Below, in pieces: positions 46,833 to 58,620 of a stretch of DNA of 64,000 nt (positions are counted from its first letter, which is position 1; the number at the start of each line of letters is the position of its first letter). A program made the translations under genes and the position numbers. The stretch is from NCBI RefSeq assembly GCF_031143425.1, contig NC_090451.1, positions 347,828,339-347,892,338 on the forward strand, written 5' to 3'. The DNA comes from Pleurodeles waltl (taxonomy: Eukaryota > Chordata > Amphibia > Caudata > Salamandridae). Under the pieces are notes generated by a model. The model made no database searches, was not told the DNA's origin, and saw only the letters and a program-made list of their open reading frames with translations.

Positions 46833-47814
46833 ATGGCGGGTTTGACAGGTCTGGGGGTACCAGTGGCTTTGAGTTCTACTTTACTGGCTTCAAGGAGGCG
46901 TTCCACCTTGATTTCGTATGGTAGACAGTGGAAAGTTTTTTCTTCTTTGTGCTTCCGGCATAAATTGGATCCTACCTGCACTTCTATATTTGATGTGATG
47001 CAATTTTTACAGGATGGTGCTCAATTGGGGTTGTCGGTGGCTTCTCTGCGGGTGCAGTGGGCGGCTATTCAGGCGTTTAGGGGTCCTTGGCGTAATCTGT
47101 CGGATGAGGGGCATTTGATGCCTCGATTTTTTCAGGGGCTTCTTAATTTGTTTCCTCGCCCTGTGGGTTCTTTTCCTTCCTGGGATCTTTCTTTAGTTTT
47201 GGATGCATTGACTGATGCTCCTTTTGAACCTCTGGGGGACTGTGACTTGCGCCATCTTTCTTTGAAGACATTCTTTTTGGTGGCCATTACTTCGGCCCGC
47301 CGTTTAGGGGAATTGGGGGCCTTGGCCTGTTCTTTTCCTTTTTGTAAAGTTTTTCCGGATCGTGTGGTGTTTGTTCCGGTTCCTTCTTTTGTTCCGAAAG
47401 TTAATTCTTCTTTCCATGCTCGCCAGGAGGTCATCCTTCCTTCATTTTGTCTGAATCCCTCCTCGGATGAGGAGGTGCGGTTACATTCTTTGGATGTGCG
47501 CAGGGCATTGTTGGAGTATCTGCGTGTGGTGGCTCCTTTCCCTAAAGGAGAATTTCGGTCCGGCTCGGAAGGGTGAGAAGCCTTCCACGGCTTCATTGAG
47601 TAGGTGGGTGAGATCTCTGATTCTGTTGGCGTATTCGTTTAAAGGGGTGGTTCCTCCGCTGGGGATTCAGGGCCGTTCTACCAGGGGTATGGCGGCTACA
47701 GTGGCTGAGCTTCAGGGGACTTCAGTGGTGGAGATTTGCAGGGCCGCCACTTGGGCCTCTCCCTCAACATTTGTTCGGCATTATAGGCTGACGGACTTGG
47801 GTAGTTTGGAATAG
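46833..47814 (+). pseudogene. DIRS tyrosine recombinase, frameshifted, His lost
   Basis: Recombinase that would integrate the circular DNA. The first segment (46833-47576, 247 residues) has a SAM-like N-terminal part (SRRRSTLISYGRQWKVF) and the first catalytic arginine in SARRLGEL (residue 157). A frameshift at about 47546 moves the rest into the next frame, open to a stop at 47812-47814. There the H-x-x-R box reads GRSTRG, with CGT at 47674-47676 where histidine is expected, and the catalytic tyrosine follows in RHYRL. One base change could explain H to R. Both defects suggest an inactive enzyme. Confidence 0.8.
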
Positions 47815-47937
47815 GTGTTGGGTCACCGGGTCTTATCCTCTATGAGGTAATAGGGGTAGGGTCTCGGTGGTCTGTGTGCATTATAATAAACTTCTTGCAA
47901 CTCAGTGTCCGTCTCCTGTGTTTTTCTTGCTATATCT

Positions 47938-48034
47938 CATTGGTTAAAAGGAAGGCGAGGGAGGGACGGGAGGTAATGTTCCCATTTCTTACGATAATGG
48001 CATTACTCCTAGTCCTACTCCCTCGCCTTCCTTT
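47938..48034 (+). repeat. DIRS internal complementary region
   Basis: Its first part, GGCGAGGGAGGGACGGGAGG, is the complement of the left terminus. From CCATTTCTTAC onward it is the complement of the right terminus (48187-48221), including GGCATTACTCCTAGTCCTAC. This is the diagnostic DIRS template thought to align the ends for circle formation. Confidence 0.85.
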
Positions 48035-48103
48035 CCGTTCCCTCCCGCCCCCCCCAGTACGGACTGTCTGAGTTGCTGCTTGGGCTTGGTTTTTGTACAG
48101 TAG

Positions 48104-48221
48104 GTGGTGGGGGGTGGTTTGAAAGGGGAAGGAAGGGTCTAGAGGGAGGCAGGAAGCCTCATTGGTTAAAAGGAAGGCGAGGGAGTAGGACTAGGAGTAA
48201 TGCCATTATTGTAAGAAATGG
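48104..48221 (+). repeat. DIRS right inverted terminal repeat
   Basis: It is the inverted copy of 43215-43317, from GGTTTGAAAGGGGAAGG through GGCGAGGGAG, plus an outer extension ending GTAAGAAATGG that is matched only by the internal complementary region. Confidence 0.85.
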
Positions 48222-49584
48222 ACACATTTTACATTAGGCATTCTTCCTGTGAATGTTTTATTTCCACTGTATGATCACTTGGGTATTTAGCACTAATTAA
48301 TTAAACAGATGGTCGTTGGTCATAGTATTTTCTATTGGCAAGATTATTTTTATGAAATGTTATTGGGGTGTTCTTATGGTTAATATTTTAGCGAATATCA
48401 GCTGGAATGAGCAAACACTTTCTTCCCCTAGGTCACTGTTGAATGTCATGAATGTCGGTCTATTGATTTAGATGCTCTTTTACCATGTTATTCATAATAT
48501 CCATTGGCTGGATAAGACCTTTGCAGTTGCATATGTTGCAGTGATGGTATAATGTTAAATTCAATGCAAGGGTTCTACAGTGGAGGTTTCTACAAATTTT
48601 GTCTTCAAATACCCGTCGAAAGAAGAGAGCCAATTAAGAAGTGATTATTGGATGAACAACAGTTTAAAGCAGGCACCTGAATTATTCCAACACATCTTGT
48701 AGTCAGCACCACTGGTGATGTCACACAATGCTAGGGTGCAAGGTTTAATGGGACCATTTCTTCTTATAACTAGTAACAAGAGATTGGCATAGAACAGTAT
48801 CTGGGCTTTAACCTCCCTCCCAACAGCTGACTAAAAGGGGTACTTTGGGTGACAATGACTCATCTTCAGCATGTGCCGAATGAAAGCCCTGATTTAATAG
48901 TGAACTAAGGGCAAGGCGTGTGCGTAATTCACGTAATTCGATTTTGCGTAATGACAGAATTTACAAAAATTCTGCACATTTATTCAAAATGCAAAACCAG
49001 CATTTAGCATTATATTTTAGTGTAAAATGCATCCTTGTGTCCAAACTCAGTGTGCCAACAAGTAGGAGAGATACCTTTCACAAAAAAGGGACAAGGTCGA
49101 TACATATACACACAAATAAAAAACTCCCTTTATGAACTTAACAATATTAAAACACTATTAAACTACTGGCACACAATTTGTGGGTAGAAGGACAGTACTA
49201 ATTGCTCCCATTGTCCACTGTGCAAATAATGTGGGCTTTCACTGTCCAGTTATAACGGCTATATGAACAATTAGCTAATTTATTTTACTTTACAGTAAAG
49301 CTTAGGGCCCAGGGCCGGGCGTTTCCCAGAAGGCTGGAAGGGTGGTGACTGGTTTTGCTGCGTTGGGGCCGTATTTTTGATTAGGGGCAGGTTTTGCAGA
49401 AGTGTTGCAATATCTGCCCCCAGTAACAAAGGCAGAAGCAGCACTTACACCTCCCCCTTAACCCACATCCCCTGCGACCCGGGAGCTGGTAATTGGCAGG
49501 GCTGCTTTGGGTTACCAGTCTGGCCCTGTTAAAGCCTTATTTCCATATTTATTGGCAGATGGATATCACGTAATTGATTACCCA
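48222..49584. other. No recognisable feature
   Basis: AT-rich, unique-looking sequence to the right of the DIRS element. No gene or clear repeat end is visible. Confidence 0.4.
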
Positions 49585-49672
49585 GTGCCTGTGTAGATAG
49601 CGCACTAGCGGCGCTGACCATGTCACAAAGATTAGGGGTTCAGTCAGTCTCTGAAACTAGGCAGGATTCCCA
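49585..49672 (+). repeat. Possible tRNA-derived SINE head
   Basis: GATAGCGCACTAGCGGCGCTGA followed some 25 bases later by AGGGGTTCAGTC resembles A-box and B-box spacing of a tRNA-related promoter. The B-box match is imperfect (GGTTCAGTC against GGTTCGANTC). The following 300 or so bases could be the SINE body. Confidence 0.3.
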
Positions 49673-52600
49673 CCCTATACTTTCCGCGTAAACTGAGACC
49701 TGCGGCATGCAGTCATCTCACGTGCCTTACAGACCATGCTCGCTGGCTTTGTGTCTCCATCGCTAGTGTGCAGCGTGATCACATCATGGGCAATACATGA
49801 ATAACGATGTCCCCATAATACGGCCAGCCATGCTCTATGTCTGGGTCCTGCATTCAATGCATGATGCAATTCGCGATGGTAAACCTGATGGCTTCTCGAG
49901 GCCCGGAGACCTTGCCCTTAGTACTCAAATAACCTCTTCCGTGGCCTCGCGAGTTATCCGTTTGGTTAATAATTACAAATAAGGAGATATGGCCCTAATT
50001 GCCTCGTTCAGTAATCCCCCGCAAGACCGCGCCTGCTGAAACACCACAAATAAAAATAAAAATGTATGCCCTCAATAGTTTTCTGACTTATAATCATCCA
50101 AAATGAAGTTCTCGAAATATATTTCCAGAGCCACATACTTCAAACAAGTTAATAAGTTAAAAAAAATAAAGAAAAAATCTACAAATCTTTCGCAAAATTT
50201 GCAAAATAAATTTACAAATGTCTCAATTTTTCCTACGTACAATGACTTTTAACTAAGCACTTTATAAATAAATGTAGTTATAGACGGTGATTTCATATGC
50301 TTTGCCACAAATATGACCATCTGTGAAATATGAGGATTGTCTTTGAACATTATGTTTATGCAAGAAAAAAGCAGCTGCCCGGTGCATACAGAAGTGTTGA
50401 CGGTTACAGAGGAAGTCAGCAGACAGGTCGGGCAGAAAAAAACGAAATATTGTAGTAAAAAAAAAAGCAACATATTAGCAGCCTCTTCTTTTGGACCAGA
50501 CAAAGTATTGTTTATTTATTTTTGTGATAGGTATTTCATAAGGTGCGCACCAACCTTGAATAAAATGAACGACTGCTGTACATAGAAAGGAGAGAAAGCA
50601 CAAGAAGCAATACCAGTTCCTACAGGCAACACCTGTGCTGAGAGGAAGCAAAATGTCAAAATGATTGAAAGAGGGAAGAAAAAAGTACTATGGTAGGTGA
50701 AAAAAAACTGCGGACTTTGATTGTCCTGTGGAGTGCTTATTTTGTAAAAGAGTAATTGATTGGGCCCAATTTCTTTCTCAGAAGCCGGCAGGAGACCCTA
50801 TTGTGATTTCGGCGTATCAAATATTAAGGATGCTTAGTCTTGATTTCACAGTAGCTGCCAAGTTACCCAGGTCCATGCATGATGTGCGGCTCCTAGCCAT
50901 GTTTTCCCCATTGAATTCTGGGACTCGTAGTTCCATTTTATAAAGGCATGAACAAGACTTGAAGTTCCAGAATTCAAACAAAAAACATGGACTGCAGCAG
51001 CACATCATGCACTGCCCTGGGAAAATTGGCTGGGCTGTTTCACCTCATGCCTCTTTCATAAAAAGGCATGAGGTGAAAATAAAGGTGCATTCCCTGCCCC
51101 TTTATTTTGCTTTTTCGGGTTAGTTTGCATCCCTACTTCCCCCTTTTGCTACAGTTTCCCTGTCTTTCTCTTCCTCCTTCTTTCTCCCTTGTGTTTTTCT
51201 CTCCCTTGCTCTAGGTCTAAGTCTGATGGGGGAATATTAAGTCCTGGGCCCCAAGAATGAGTGCAGTTGGACCCCCATCTTCAACCACCCGCTCAAATTA
51301 AACACTGGCCCAAGGGCAGTAGTCCTTTCATGGGTGAAAAACACAGGTACTCAGGTTTGGAAGCTTCTATCTCCTGGTACCCTTGGCACAGACCTCTCTG
51401 GTCCTCTTCTCTGGGGTCATGAATCCAGGAACAGAGACACAAAATGAGCATGGCTCCAGCAGCCCTGTTTACTTTTACTACTTTCTACTCAGTGGCCCTT
51501 TCCCGAGATATTTATCAGCAAATGAGAGGCTATTGTGAGGTTAAGGGTGCAACAAAGAGTCTATGGTGTGATGCTTCAAAGGGTCCTTAATGTCACTTAC
51601 ACTACACCTTACATGTTGGTGAATTGACACCCAGGAGATTTTGGTGCAGTGTTAGAGGTGCTCCTTGAACAAATACGTGTTAAACGTTTTCATGAATTAA
51701 AGGTGAATAGAAAGGTTGGGCTGGTTTGGAGACTGGTGGGCCCAAAAGATATTGGGGCTCCATGCCTCACAAAAACTTCTGACCAGGGCTGGACTGGGTA
51801 ACCAAAAGAAGCCCTGGCAAAAAAAGCTGATACTGGCCTTGTTCCCTTCATATTTTCTCACTCTCTTTCGATCCATACAATCTCCGCCTTCCTCTCTCAT
51901 TCTCCTCTCATCATTTTTTTTCTCTACCTTCCCCTTTCCTCCTCTCTTTCTCTCTACCTTAAAGTCCCCCGGCCACTGCAATTAACGTCGAAGAGCTGGG
52001 GAAAGTGACAGAGGCTCAGGAGTGACCCTGGGCCTCCAAGATAGGCCTCCATGTGCAGCCTACCGGACCCTGCTTCAGACCAGCCTGCCTCCGGACTCTT
52101 GAAGCTTATTCACATGTTTGGACTTCAGGCTTGCCGGAGACGGGACTCCAGTGTTAAAGTGGTCAGCAAACATGGCGGGTTTCTTTGCAAAGACGTATGG
52201 TGATTTTAACAAACGAAAGAGCAATGTTGGAATATTTTGGTACAGATATAAAAGGACTCGATATCAGAGTAAATGTGTTGGATCAGAAATGAAAACCTGA
52301 CAGAGAATCCATAAATCAAGAGAAAGCAAACTGCTAGTGGCTAGAAATTGAAAGTTCTTTAAATAGAATGTCTGATAGTAAGGTGGAGTCATTTTACAAC
52401 GAAGCTTGGAATAAATGGCCCAAGAGATCTTTATAAAATAATCACAATTACCAAAAGCTTTGCAGTTCGCAGATTTGGCTTTTCGAAGATTTGATATATA
52501 ATAGAAGGACCAGGAGAGGCCACACGCAAAAGTCTAAAAGAGCAACAGAAGAAGGAATTAGTGGGAGGTGGAGATTTTGAGCATGATGATTCGGCAAGGC

Positions 52601-52859
52601 AGTCATGGCTCACGTTTGACACCTCAGTTGCATACACTGGCAGTAGCAATGGCTCCTAAAAGGCATATGCAAATGTTGAAGATGCTTCAGTATGTGAGTG
52701 TTATATATGTAGCATGCAGGTAAGGACATCACTGTCTTGAGGTTTGATGTGGAAGTCGAACTAACTATTTGTGACATGTTACTTTGGCCTTCGTTGTTCA
52801 AAAATATTTGGGTTTGGTTTCAGTTGCATATATGCATCGATTTAAAAAGGAAGCAGATT
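49673..52859. other. No gene seen; short repeats only
   Basis: It contains a perfect 15-bp hairpin (51038-51052 with 51064-51078, TTTCACCTCATGCCT). It also holds a second copy of the dispersed repeat at about 51050-51300 that matches 32755-33000, and a pyrimidine-rich tract at about 51850-51970. Otherwise I recognise nothing. Confidence 0.4.
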
Positions 52860-53427
52860 TATTAAAAAGTAGTGCAACGCCAACGCAGCCTAGCAGACAA
52901 AGTTGCCGCACTGTCGTGCACTAGAGAGCACTGCAGACCGTATCTACAAAGATACAGGCCGAATATCGAGACTAGCTTCATCAGTAGAGGACAAGGCTAC
53001 CTTTGTGAACCGCGCCCTCTCATGGGTGGTACTAAACTGCTACACGTAGTTAAAACCACATCGGCACTTGAACAAGGCTTTAAACAGCAGAACCAATGGA
53101 TTATTCCTAAAACATTGCCTAGGTGCTCTCCCAAAAAACACGCATGCAGCACCCTGGCTAAGGCAAGTGGGTGAAACTCCCTGCAAGCTATGTGGTCAAA
53201 CGAAAGACAATGCAATCCACACCTTTTGCCTCTGAAGCGCAACTTTAAATCTATAGCGTCGTTGGTTAAGGGTATTGTGGAACCAGGCGGGCATTCGTTC
53301 CTCCAGACAAGGAATTCTAGACTGCCTAAATGCAAAGGACAATTGCTCAACCAGTAAAATACCTACAGGGAGTGGACCAGGCCTTAAAGAAATCAGTCAG
53401 CCAGTCTGCACACACTTAAACAACTTA
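52860..53427 (+). pseudogene. LINE-like remnant with C-terminal zinc finger
   Basis: Around 53150-53235 one frame reads PWLRQVGETPCKLCG, then QTKDNAIHTFCL and a stop. This is a CX2C-X8-H-X3-C pattern like the zinc-binding end of many non-LTR retrotransposon proteins. Upstream frames are broken. The sequence is interrupted by the MITE at 53428 and appears to continue at 53992-54235, which ends in an AATAAAGTAATAAA-type tail. Family assignment is uncertain. Confidence 0.4.
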
Positions 53428-53991
53428 GGGGGTCACTCCGACCCTGGCGGTCCATGACCTCCAGGGCGGAGGGCAGCGGAAGCACCGCCAACAGGCTGGC
53501 GGTGCTTCCTGGGCTATTCTGACCGCGGCTTTAAAAGGGGAACCGGCGGTTTCCCGCCAGTTTTCCCCTGGCCCAGGGAATCCTCCATGGCGGCGCTGCT
53601 TGCAGCGCCGCCACGGGGATTCCGACCCCCTTCCCGCCAGCCTGTCTCTGGCGGTCTTCACCGCCAGAACCAGGATGGCGGGAACGGGTGTCGTGGGGCC
53701 CCCTCACAGGGCCCCATACAGATTTTCACTGTCTGCTTAGCAGACAGTGAAAATCGCGACGGGTGCCACTGCACCCGTCGCACACCTGCAACTCCGCCGG
53801 CTCCATTCGGAGCCGGCTTCCTCGTTGCAGGGGCTTTCCCGCTGGGCCGGCGGGCGGCCTTTTGGCGGTCACCCGCCGGCCCAGCGGGAAAGTTGGAATG
53901 GCCGCCGCGGTCTTTTGACCGCGGGGCGGTCATTCGGCGGTAACCGCATGGCGGGCGGCGACCGCCGCCCGCCGCAGTCAGAATGACCGCC
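53428..53991. mobile_element. Hairpin-rich MITE, 564 bp
   Basis: It is flanked by TTA on both sides (53425-53427 and 53992-53994) and has terminal inverted repeats of 15 bases (GGGGGTCACTCCGAC and the complement GGCGGTCATTCTGAC, 12 of 15 matching). A TTA duplication with such ends fits PIF/Harbinger-type MITEs. The interior is very G/C-rich, unlike its surroundings, and is a chain of perfect hairpins described in the findings. No transposase is encoded. Frames open on both strands reflect composition. Confidence 0.7.
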
Positions 53992-54235
53992 TTAGTCTCT
54001 GGCCATACAAAGGAGGTTGTCTGGCCACTTTTGCTGCTACTTTGTTTGCTTTTTGTGCCGAAATGAGCAACAAACGCCAAAGCTGGTCTCTGGGCCAGAG
54101 CAAAGGGCCTCTATTATGTTTTTAGGGTTTTTAGTGTTCTTTGTGTCTTTTAAGTTTTGAATGACCCTATTGATTAATGCTCTTAACTTGTAATGATTTT
54201 AATTAATCAAACAATAAAGTAATAAACATACTTAG
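53992..54235 (+). repeat. Right part of the interrupted LINE-like sequence
   Basis: It resumes after the MITE's TTA and ends with a tail rich in AATAAA and AATAAAC. It would join to 53427 if the MITE and one TTA were removed. Confidence 0.4.
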
Positions 54236-56261
54236 ATTTGATTTGGTGTTGTTTGCTCACTCATTCAGCGCTGGAGCTCAAATAGTCTGCCTAGATCTAA
54301 GCACACACCTATGTACCACAATGCAAAGGTGTGAGTGTGATGTCTAGCATAGGATTAATATTGGTACCCTTCCAGTACGAAATACTATGCTTATACTAAC
54401 TTTAAACGTTTTCACACATTGGATGTGTGTTGCACCATGTATCCCACATGCACATTTGTAAAAAGTTAGGAGAAAGTAAACACTTCTCCTTGTTAATGCA
54501 TTCCTCAAGGAGTATTATTTTATGGTGCCAATCTCTGTTCACCAATTTTAGCAGCTAGGGCTTAGAATCAAAAGCTGTAGTTCCTAGCATGGGAACGCCT
54601 ATGGATCACCCATGGGACACCTGTTGATGCAAACTAATGCAAAGCAGCACAAAGCGTAATTTACATTACTTTTAGGGAAACTTTCCAGTGCTAAAAAGTG
54701 TTGCTCTGGAAAGTAAATACTACACTTAGACTTTGCACTGGATTCCTGCAGTTTGCATGACTTTGTAAGATTGGATACATGTGTCCCATGGTATACAAAA
54801 AAGGGTGCAACACACACACGTTAATTTCACCCATTTCCTGTGCATTAATTCAGCATAGCAGTTACCAGTTCATGTGCAGAGAAAATATGAGCGATTGAAT
54901 GTTTACACTTACCTCTTGACAGGCACTAGAGCAAAAAAGTGAACAAAAATTATTTTACACATTTGTGCACTACTACTCATCTCTAAATGACTAATTGTCT
55001 ACCTCTAACGACAGAAGCAGGTGTGCAATTTTGCTGATGTGGGCTATGAACAGATGGTGTTCTATCTGTGACATTTCAAAATTATTCTCACCTGAATTAC
55101 ATTCATCCAATCTGAATCACGGCCTATAGAATCTGTAACAAGGCAATCTGAATCATTCAAACCTGTAGAGACTGTAGTATTAAAATCTGAATCTTTACAG
55201 CCTATAGAGCATGTAACAACTATGCTATTTTTGTTGCAAGGACTAAATAACAACTAAATAAAATAATGTCGCTCTCTTGTGAGGTTATCCCACGACTACA
55301 CAAACTAGTCAAACACAATATGACTACAGCTATTAGCAGAAATGAACTATTGATATTGCTGTCAAAAGGTCGAGGGTGCTCTGCCCCTTGATTTACAGCT
55401 GATTACACAAAGTCTCAAGAATTTTAGTAATCGTGAATTGTTTGTTTCAATGGAATCACTCACACTATAGTTCACCAAACAATCGGGCATAATATATATT
55501 AGAACAATGGAATGATGAATGGTCCATTGAAGACAATGGAGTAGGTCCGGGCTTATAATGGCTGTTGTAAATCCAGATTTCCAACATTCCAATGTTAATC
55601 CCTTTTTAATTTAGAACATTCTACCCTTAGTGGGTGGAATATTCTACTACTCTTATAACCCTTCTGCCTCGGGCTATACCAGTTGTTAAAGGCCCTCTAT
55701 CTCATTATAGGCCCTCATCTGTAGCTCAGGACTAAAACTCAGGTTCAGGAACAATCGGTATAGCCCTCGGCATCAGGCTATAAGGCTATATAAAATACCG
55801 GTACAATTTAAAATAATAAAACATGAAATGTTTTAAATTGCTAATTGCTAATATTGGGGCCCCAAGACATCACACATTATTACTTGCCTTTACCTGAAAA
55901 AAATACATTGTTGTTATCAGTTATCATTAAAAGAGAACAAACTGTGTTAGCTTAGGCAAACACATACTCCAGTGACATGTTTACCTCAGCCAGTTTAATT
56001 TAGCAAGACTACTTCCAGGTACTCAACCAAAAACACTTCAATACTGTAATTAGTTTCTTCAGTGCTATTCGTGTCTCAGTTAAATGGCTTGTTCAATATT
56101 TTTTTGCTTACAGCGTGCTTAACCACATGACTATGACTTGACCCACACAAATATACAACTTCTTCAAAAGCTTCGTGTATTATTCCATGAGTGCTTGCTA
56201 AATGGGCAAAATAATAACGAATTACAAATGGATTGTACACTTCAGAAATATCAAGTTCAAG
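54236..56261. other. No recognisable feature
   Basis: AT-rich, unique-looking sequence without recognisable genes, tandem arrays or element ends. Confidence 0.4.
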
Positions 56262-57740
56262 TTTTTTTTTTTTTTTTTTACCTACTGGTGGGCCAGTAGG
56301 TAGCTATAGTTAGGACCTAGTTTCTATAGAAAACGCTGTTTTTGCTTTCCCTCATCTTTGGCGCCGCTGTACAAATCATCACAACATTTTCCCAACAAAT
56401 TTGACAGTCACATGAGCTGCTGTTTGGGAAATTTCAGGGTGATCCATTAAATAGGGGCTGAGATAAAGGGGGGCTCAAACTTAGAGTGTTTGCAATGTTA
56501 ATTCCCAAAGGAAAAATGTAACAGCGATAGCGCAAAAAACACTAGATGGACTTACACCAAGTTTGGCAGAAAGGTAGCTCTTGGTCCAGAAAGAGCCCTT
56601 TTTGTTATTTGGTGTAAATCCGTTTAGTAGTTTTTGAGAATTTCATTTTTGCATACATACAGACACTAAGGATTCGCGACCCCCTCCCGATCTCATGCAG
56701 AGATCTGATTGGCTGACAACACTTCAAACAAGGAAATGTTGTCAGCCATCCTAGGACGCAGCTTCAGACAAGTCCCAGAAAAAAATTTGAAAAAATAAAA
56801 AAGGGGCAGGATAGGGGCACCCTGAGCCTGTAGCTCTGGTGGTGGGGTCCCAAAGGCCCCCCCCCCCGGGCTAAAAGCATTTAAAAAAAGAAAAATAAGG
56901 TGGGGCTCCTGCTCTTCATAATATAATGCCCCGGGGTGGGCCAAGTTCCAGGGGCTTTTGTTTAAAAAAGCAGAGGGGCACATCCTGGCCCCCTCCTGGT
57001 GTGCCCGAGGTGCGGCCACCTCCCCCGGGGTTTATGAGTTATATGCGGGGGTGCAAGCCCCCCCACTGCCCTGGGGACCACCCCCCCCCCAGTGCAAATC
57101 TTAAGTATTTTTTGGGGGGGCGAGTGCTCCACTGCTGTCACACGGACCACCACCGCCCAGGGGTGATCAATGTACTTAGTGCGTGGGCGCCTGTGGCCCC
57201 CCTGCATCCCAGTGACCATCACCCCCCAGTGCTACACTGAATTTTCAGCAGGGGCAGCGTGGCTCCCTCGTGCCGTGGGGACCACCACATCCGGGGCTAT
57301 ACTGTATTTTGAGTGGGGGGCACATAGTCCACCCCTCCCGGGTCCACCACCTCCCTGGGGCTGTGCACACAGTTGGAGGGGGCCCTCGTCTTGGAGCCAC
57401 TGATGGCCTTTGGGACCACCTCCCCCCAGGGCTGGCTCCTCCTATGTCCCAGGGTGCCCACCCCTGGGACATAGCTGTTTTCTGTGGCTTGGCTGCAGCT
57501 CTGCAAACACTTCGGGTTTTGACAGTGAGACCTGTAAAGCAGGTCCCACTATCAAAATCCAAAGCTGCTCTGTGCTTGCTGAATCAATGGCACTGCGAGG
57601 GAAGCCTTCAGGCTTCCTTGCAGTGCAAGATAGCCCATAAAGGGCATTTTAATAAAATTGTAATAAATACATAAATAAATACATAAAACAATATCTAAAG
57701 ACTGCAGGGAGCCCTTGAGGGCTTCTTTGCGGTCCCAGAT
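56262..57740 (-). repeat. Third copy of the stem-loop repeat with G/C-rich array
   Basis: It starts with a T18 run (an A18 tail on the other strand) and a stem-loop (56281-56300). Then follow the module with TTTGGCAGAAAGG and GTAGTTTTTGAGAAT shared with 13698-14280 and 16200-16685, and a G/C-rich array (about 56830-57440) of GGGACCACCACC-type phrases. It ends with two degenerate copies of a block containing AGATAGC(C/T)CATAAA (57630 and 57738). Only this copy has a plain A/T run as its tail. Confidence 0.6.
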
Positions 57741-57884
57741 AGCTCATAAAAGGCAAAAAAAATAAAAATAAACCCATTGCTCATTATTATATGTTTTTTT
57801 GAAATAACAAATACATTTTTTTATTTTAAGCTGTGCACAAATATCCCATTTTAAGTATATCAGACATCCAAACCTAAAAATAAC

Positions 57885-58190
57885 TCTCTCTCTCACACTT
57901 TCTTTCTCTCTTTCCGTCTCTCTTTCATTCAATTTCTCCCACTCACACACCCACTCAGACACTTACACACCCACTCACAGACCCACTGAGACACAGCCGC
58001 AACCACTCACAGACCCACTCAGACACTCACACACCCATTCACAGACCCACTGACACCCTCATCCACCCACTCACAGACCCGCACACACACTGACGCGCCC
58101 ACTAAAACACTGATGTACACACTCTCACACCCAGACAGACATTCTGACAGCCACTCTTACCCACAGATACACCCTCTCACACCTAGAGAA
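57885..58190. repeat. CT then CACA tandem array
   Basis: A CTCTCT tract passes into an imperfect array built on CACTCACAGACCCACT-type units with spacing of about 30-40 bases. Confidence 0.75.
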
Positions 58191-58620
58191 GCTGCAGCCA
58201 ACTACCACTGCGCACGGCCAAGGGAAAGTGCGCAGCATGGGGTTGGGTGGTTAAGGGGTTTTGGCTGCAGGGTCTGGCTGCAGGCCAGGTCTTGCGGGCA
58301 ACCTCCCTGCGCATGGGTGAAAGCCATGCACAGTGCAAGATTGGGTGCTTAGCTTTGGCCAATCACAGCTGATCATGGCCTATGGGCGTGCACAATGGTG
58401 GTTAGATTAACGTATAGTGATTAAAATTACTATACATTAAAAAAACATAGAAATTCACTGAAAAAAGTAAAGGTTACAGGGACGATATAGTTAGGTTTAC
58501 ATTTTAAACATACAAAACCATAGAAATTCACCAGTTATAGTTAGAGTTACCTCACGTAACTATAACTCGTGACCGTGAAAGCACATTAGATCTAGTATGT
58601 AGTACAGATGATGCTATTAG
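58191..58620. repeat. Dispersed repeat, same family as the foldbacks
   Basis: It contains GTTACAGGGACGATATAGTT and AACTATAACTCGTGACC phrases that also occur at 11980-12385 and 15221-15430, here in one orientation only. Confidence 0.5.

Larger units (their letters stand above)
43215..48221 (+). mobile_element. DIRS-type tyrosine-recombinase retrotransposon
   Basis: This element of about 5.0 kb has the full DIRS plan: inverted terminal repeats, gag, RT-RNase H, a tyrosine recombinase and an internal complementary region (47938-48034). The left half of that region is the complement of the left end, and the right half is the complement of the right end. DIRS elements copy through a circular intermediate and insert by recombinase, without LTRs or target duplications. 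The termini are set from where the internal region stops matching. Gag and recombinase each carry a frame break, so this copy is probably not autonomous, although its RT-RNase H frame is intact. It may be comparatively young. Confidence 0.9.

Noticed and set aside
53428..53991. CpG-island promoter
   Set aside because: The G/C content is explained by the MITE with TTA duplication; no gene lies downstream.
53587..54080. Proline- and arginine-rich protein in the GC-rich block
   Set aside because: The block is a non-coding MITE; open frames follow from its composition.
56926..57674. Overlapping frames in the G/C-rich array
   Set aside because: Repeat composition only; frames open on both strands.
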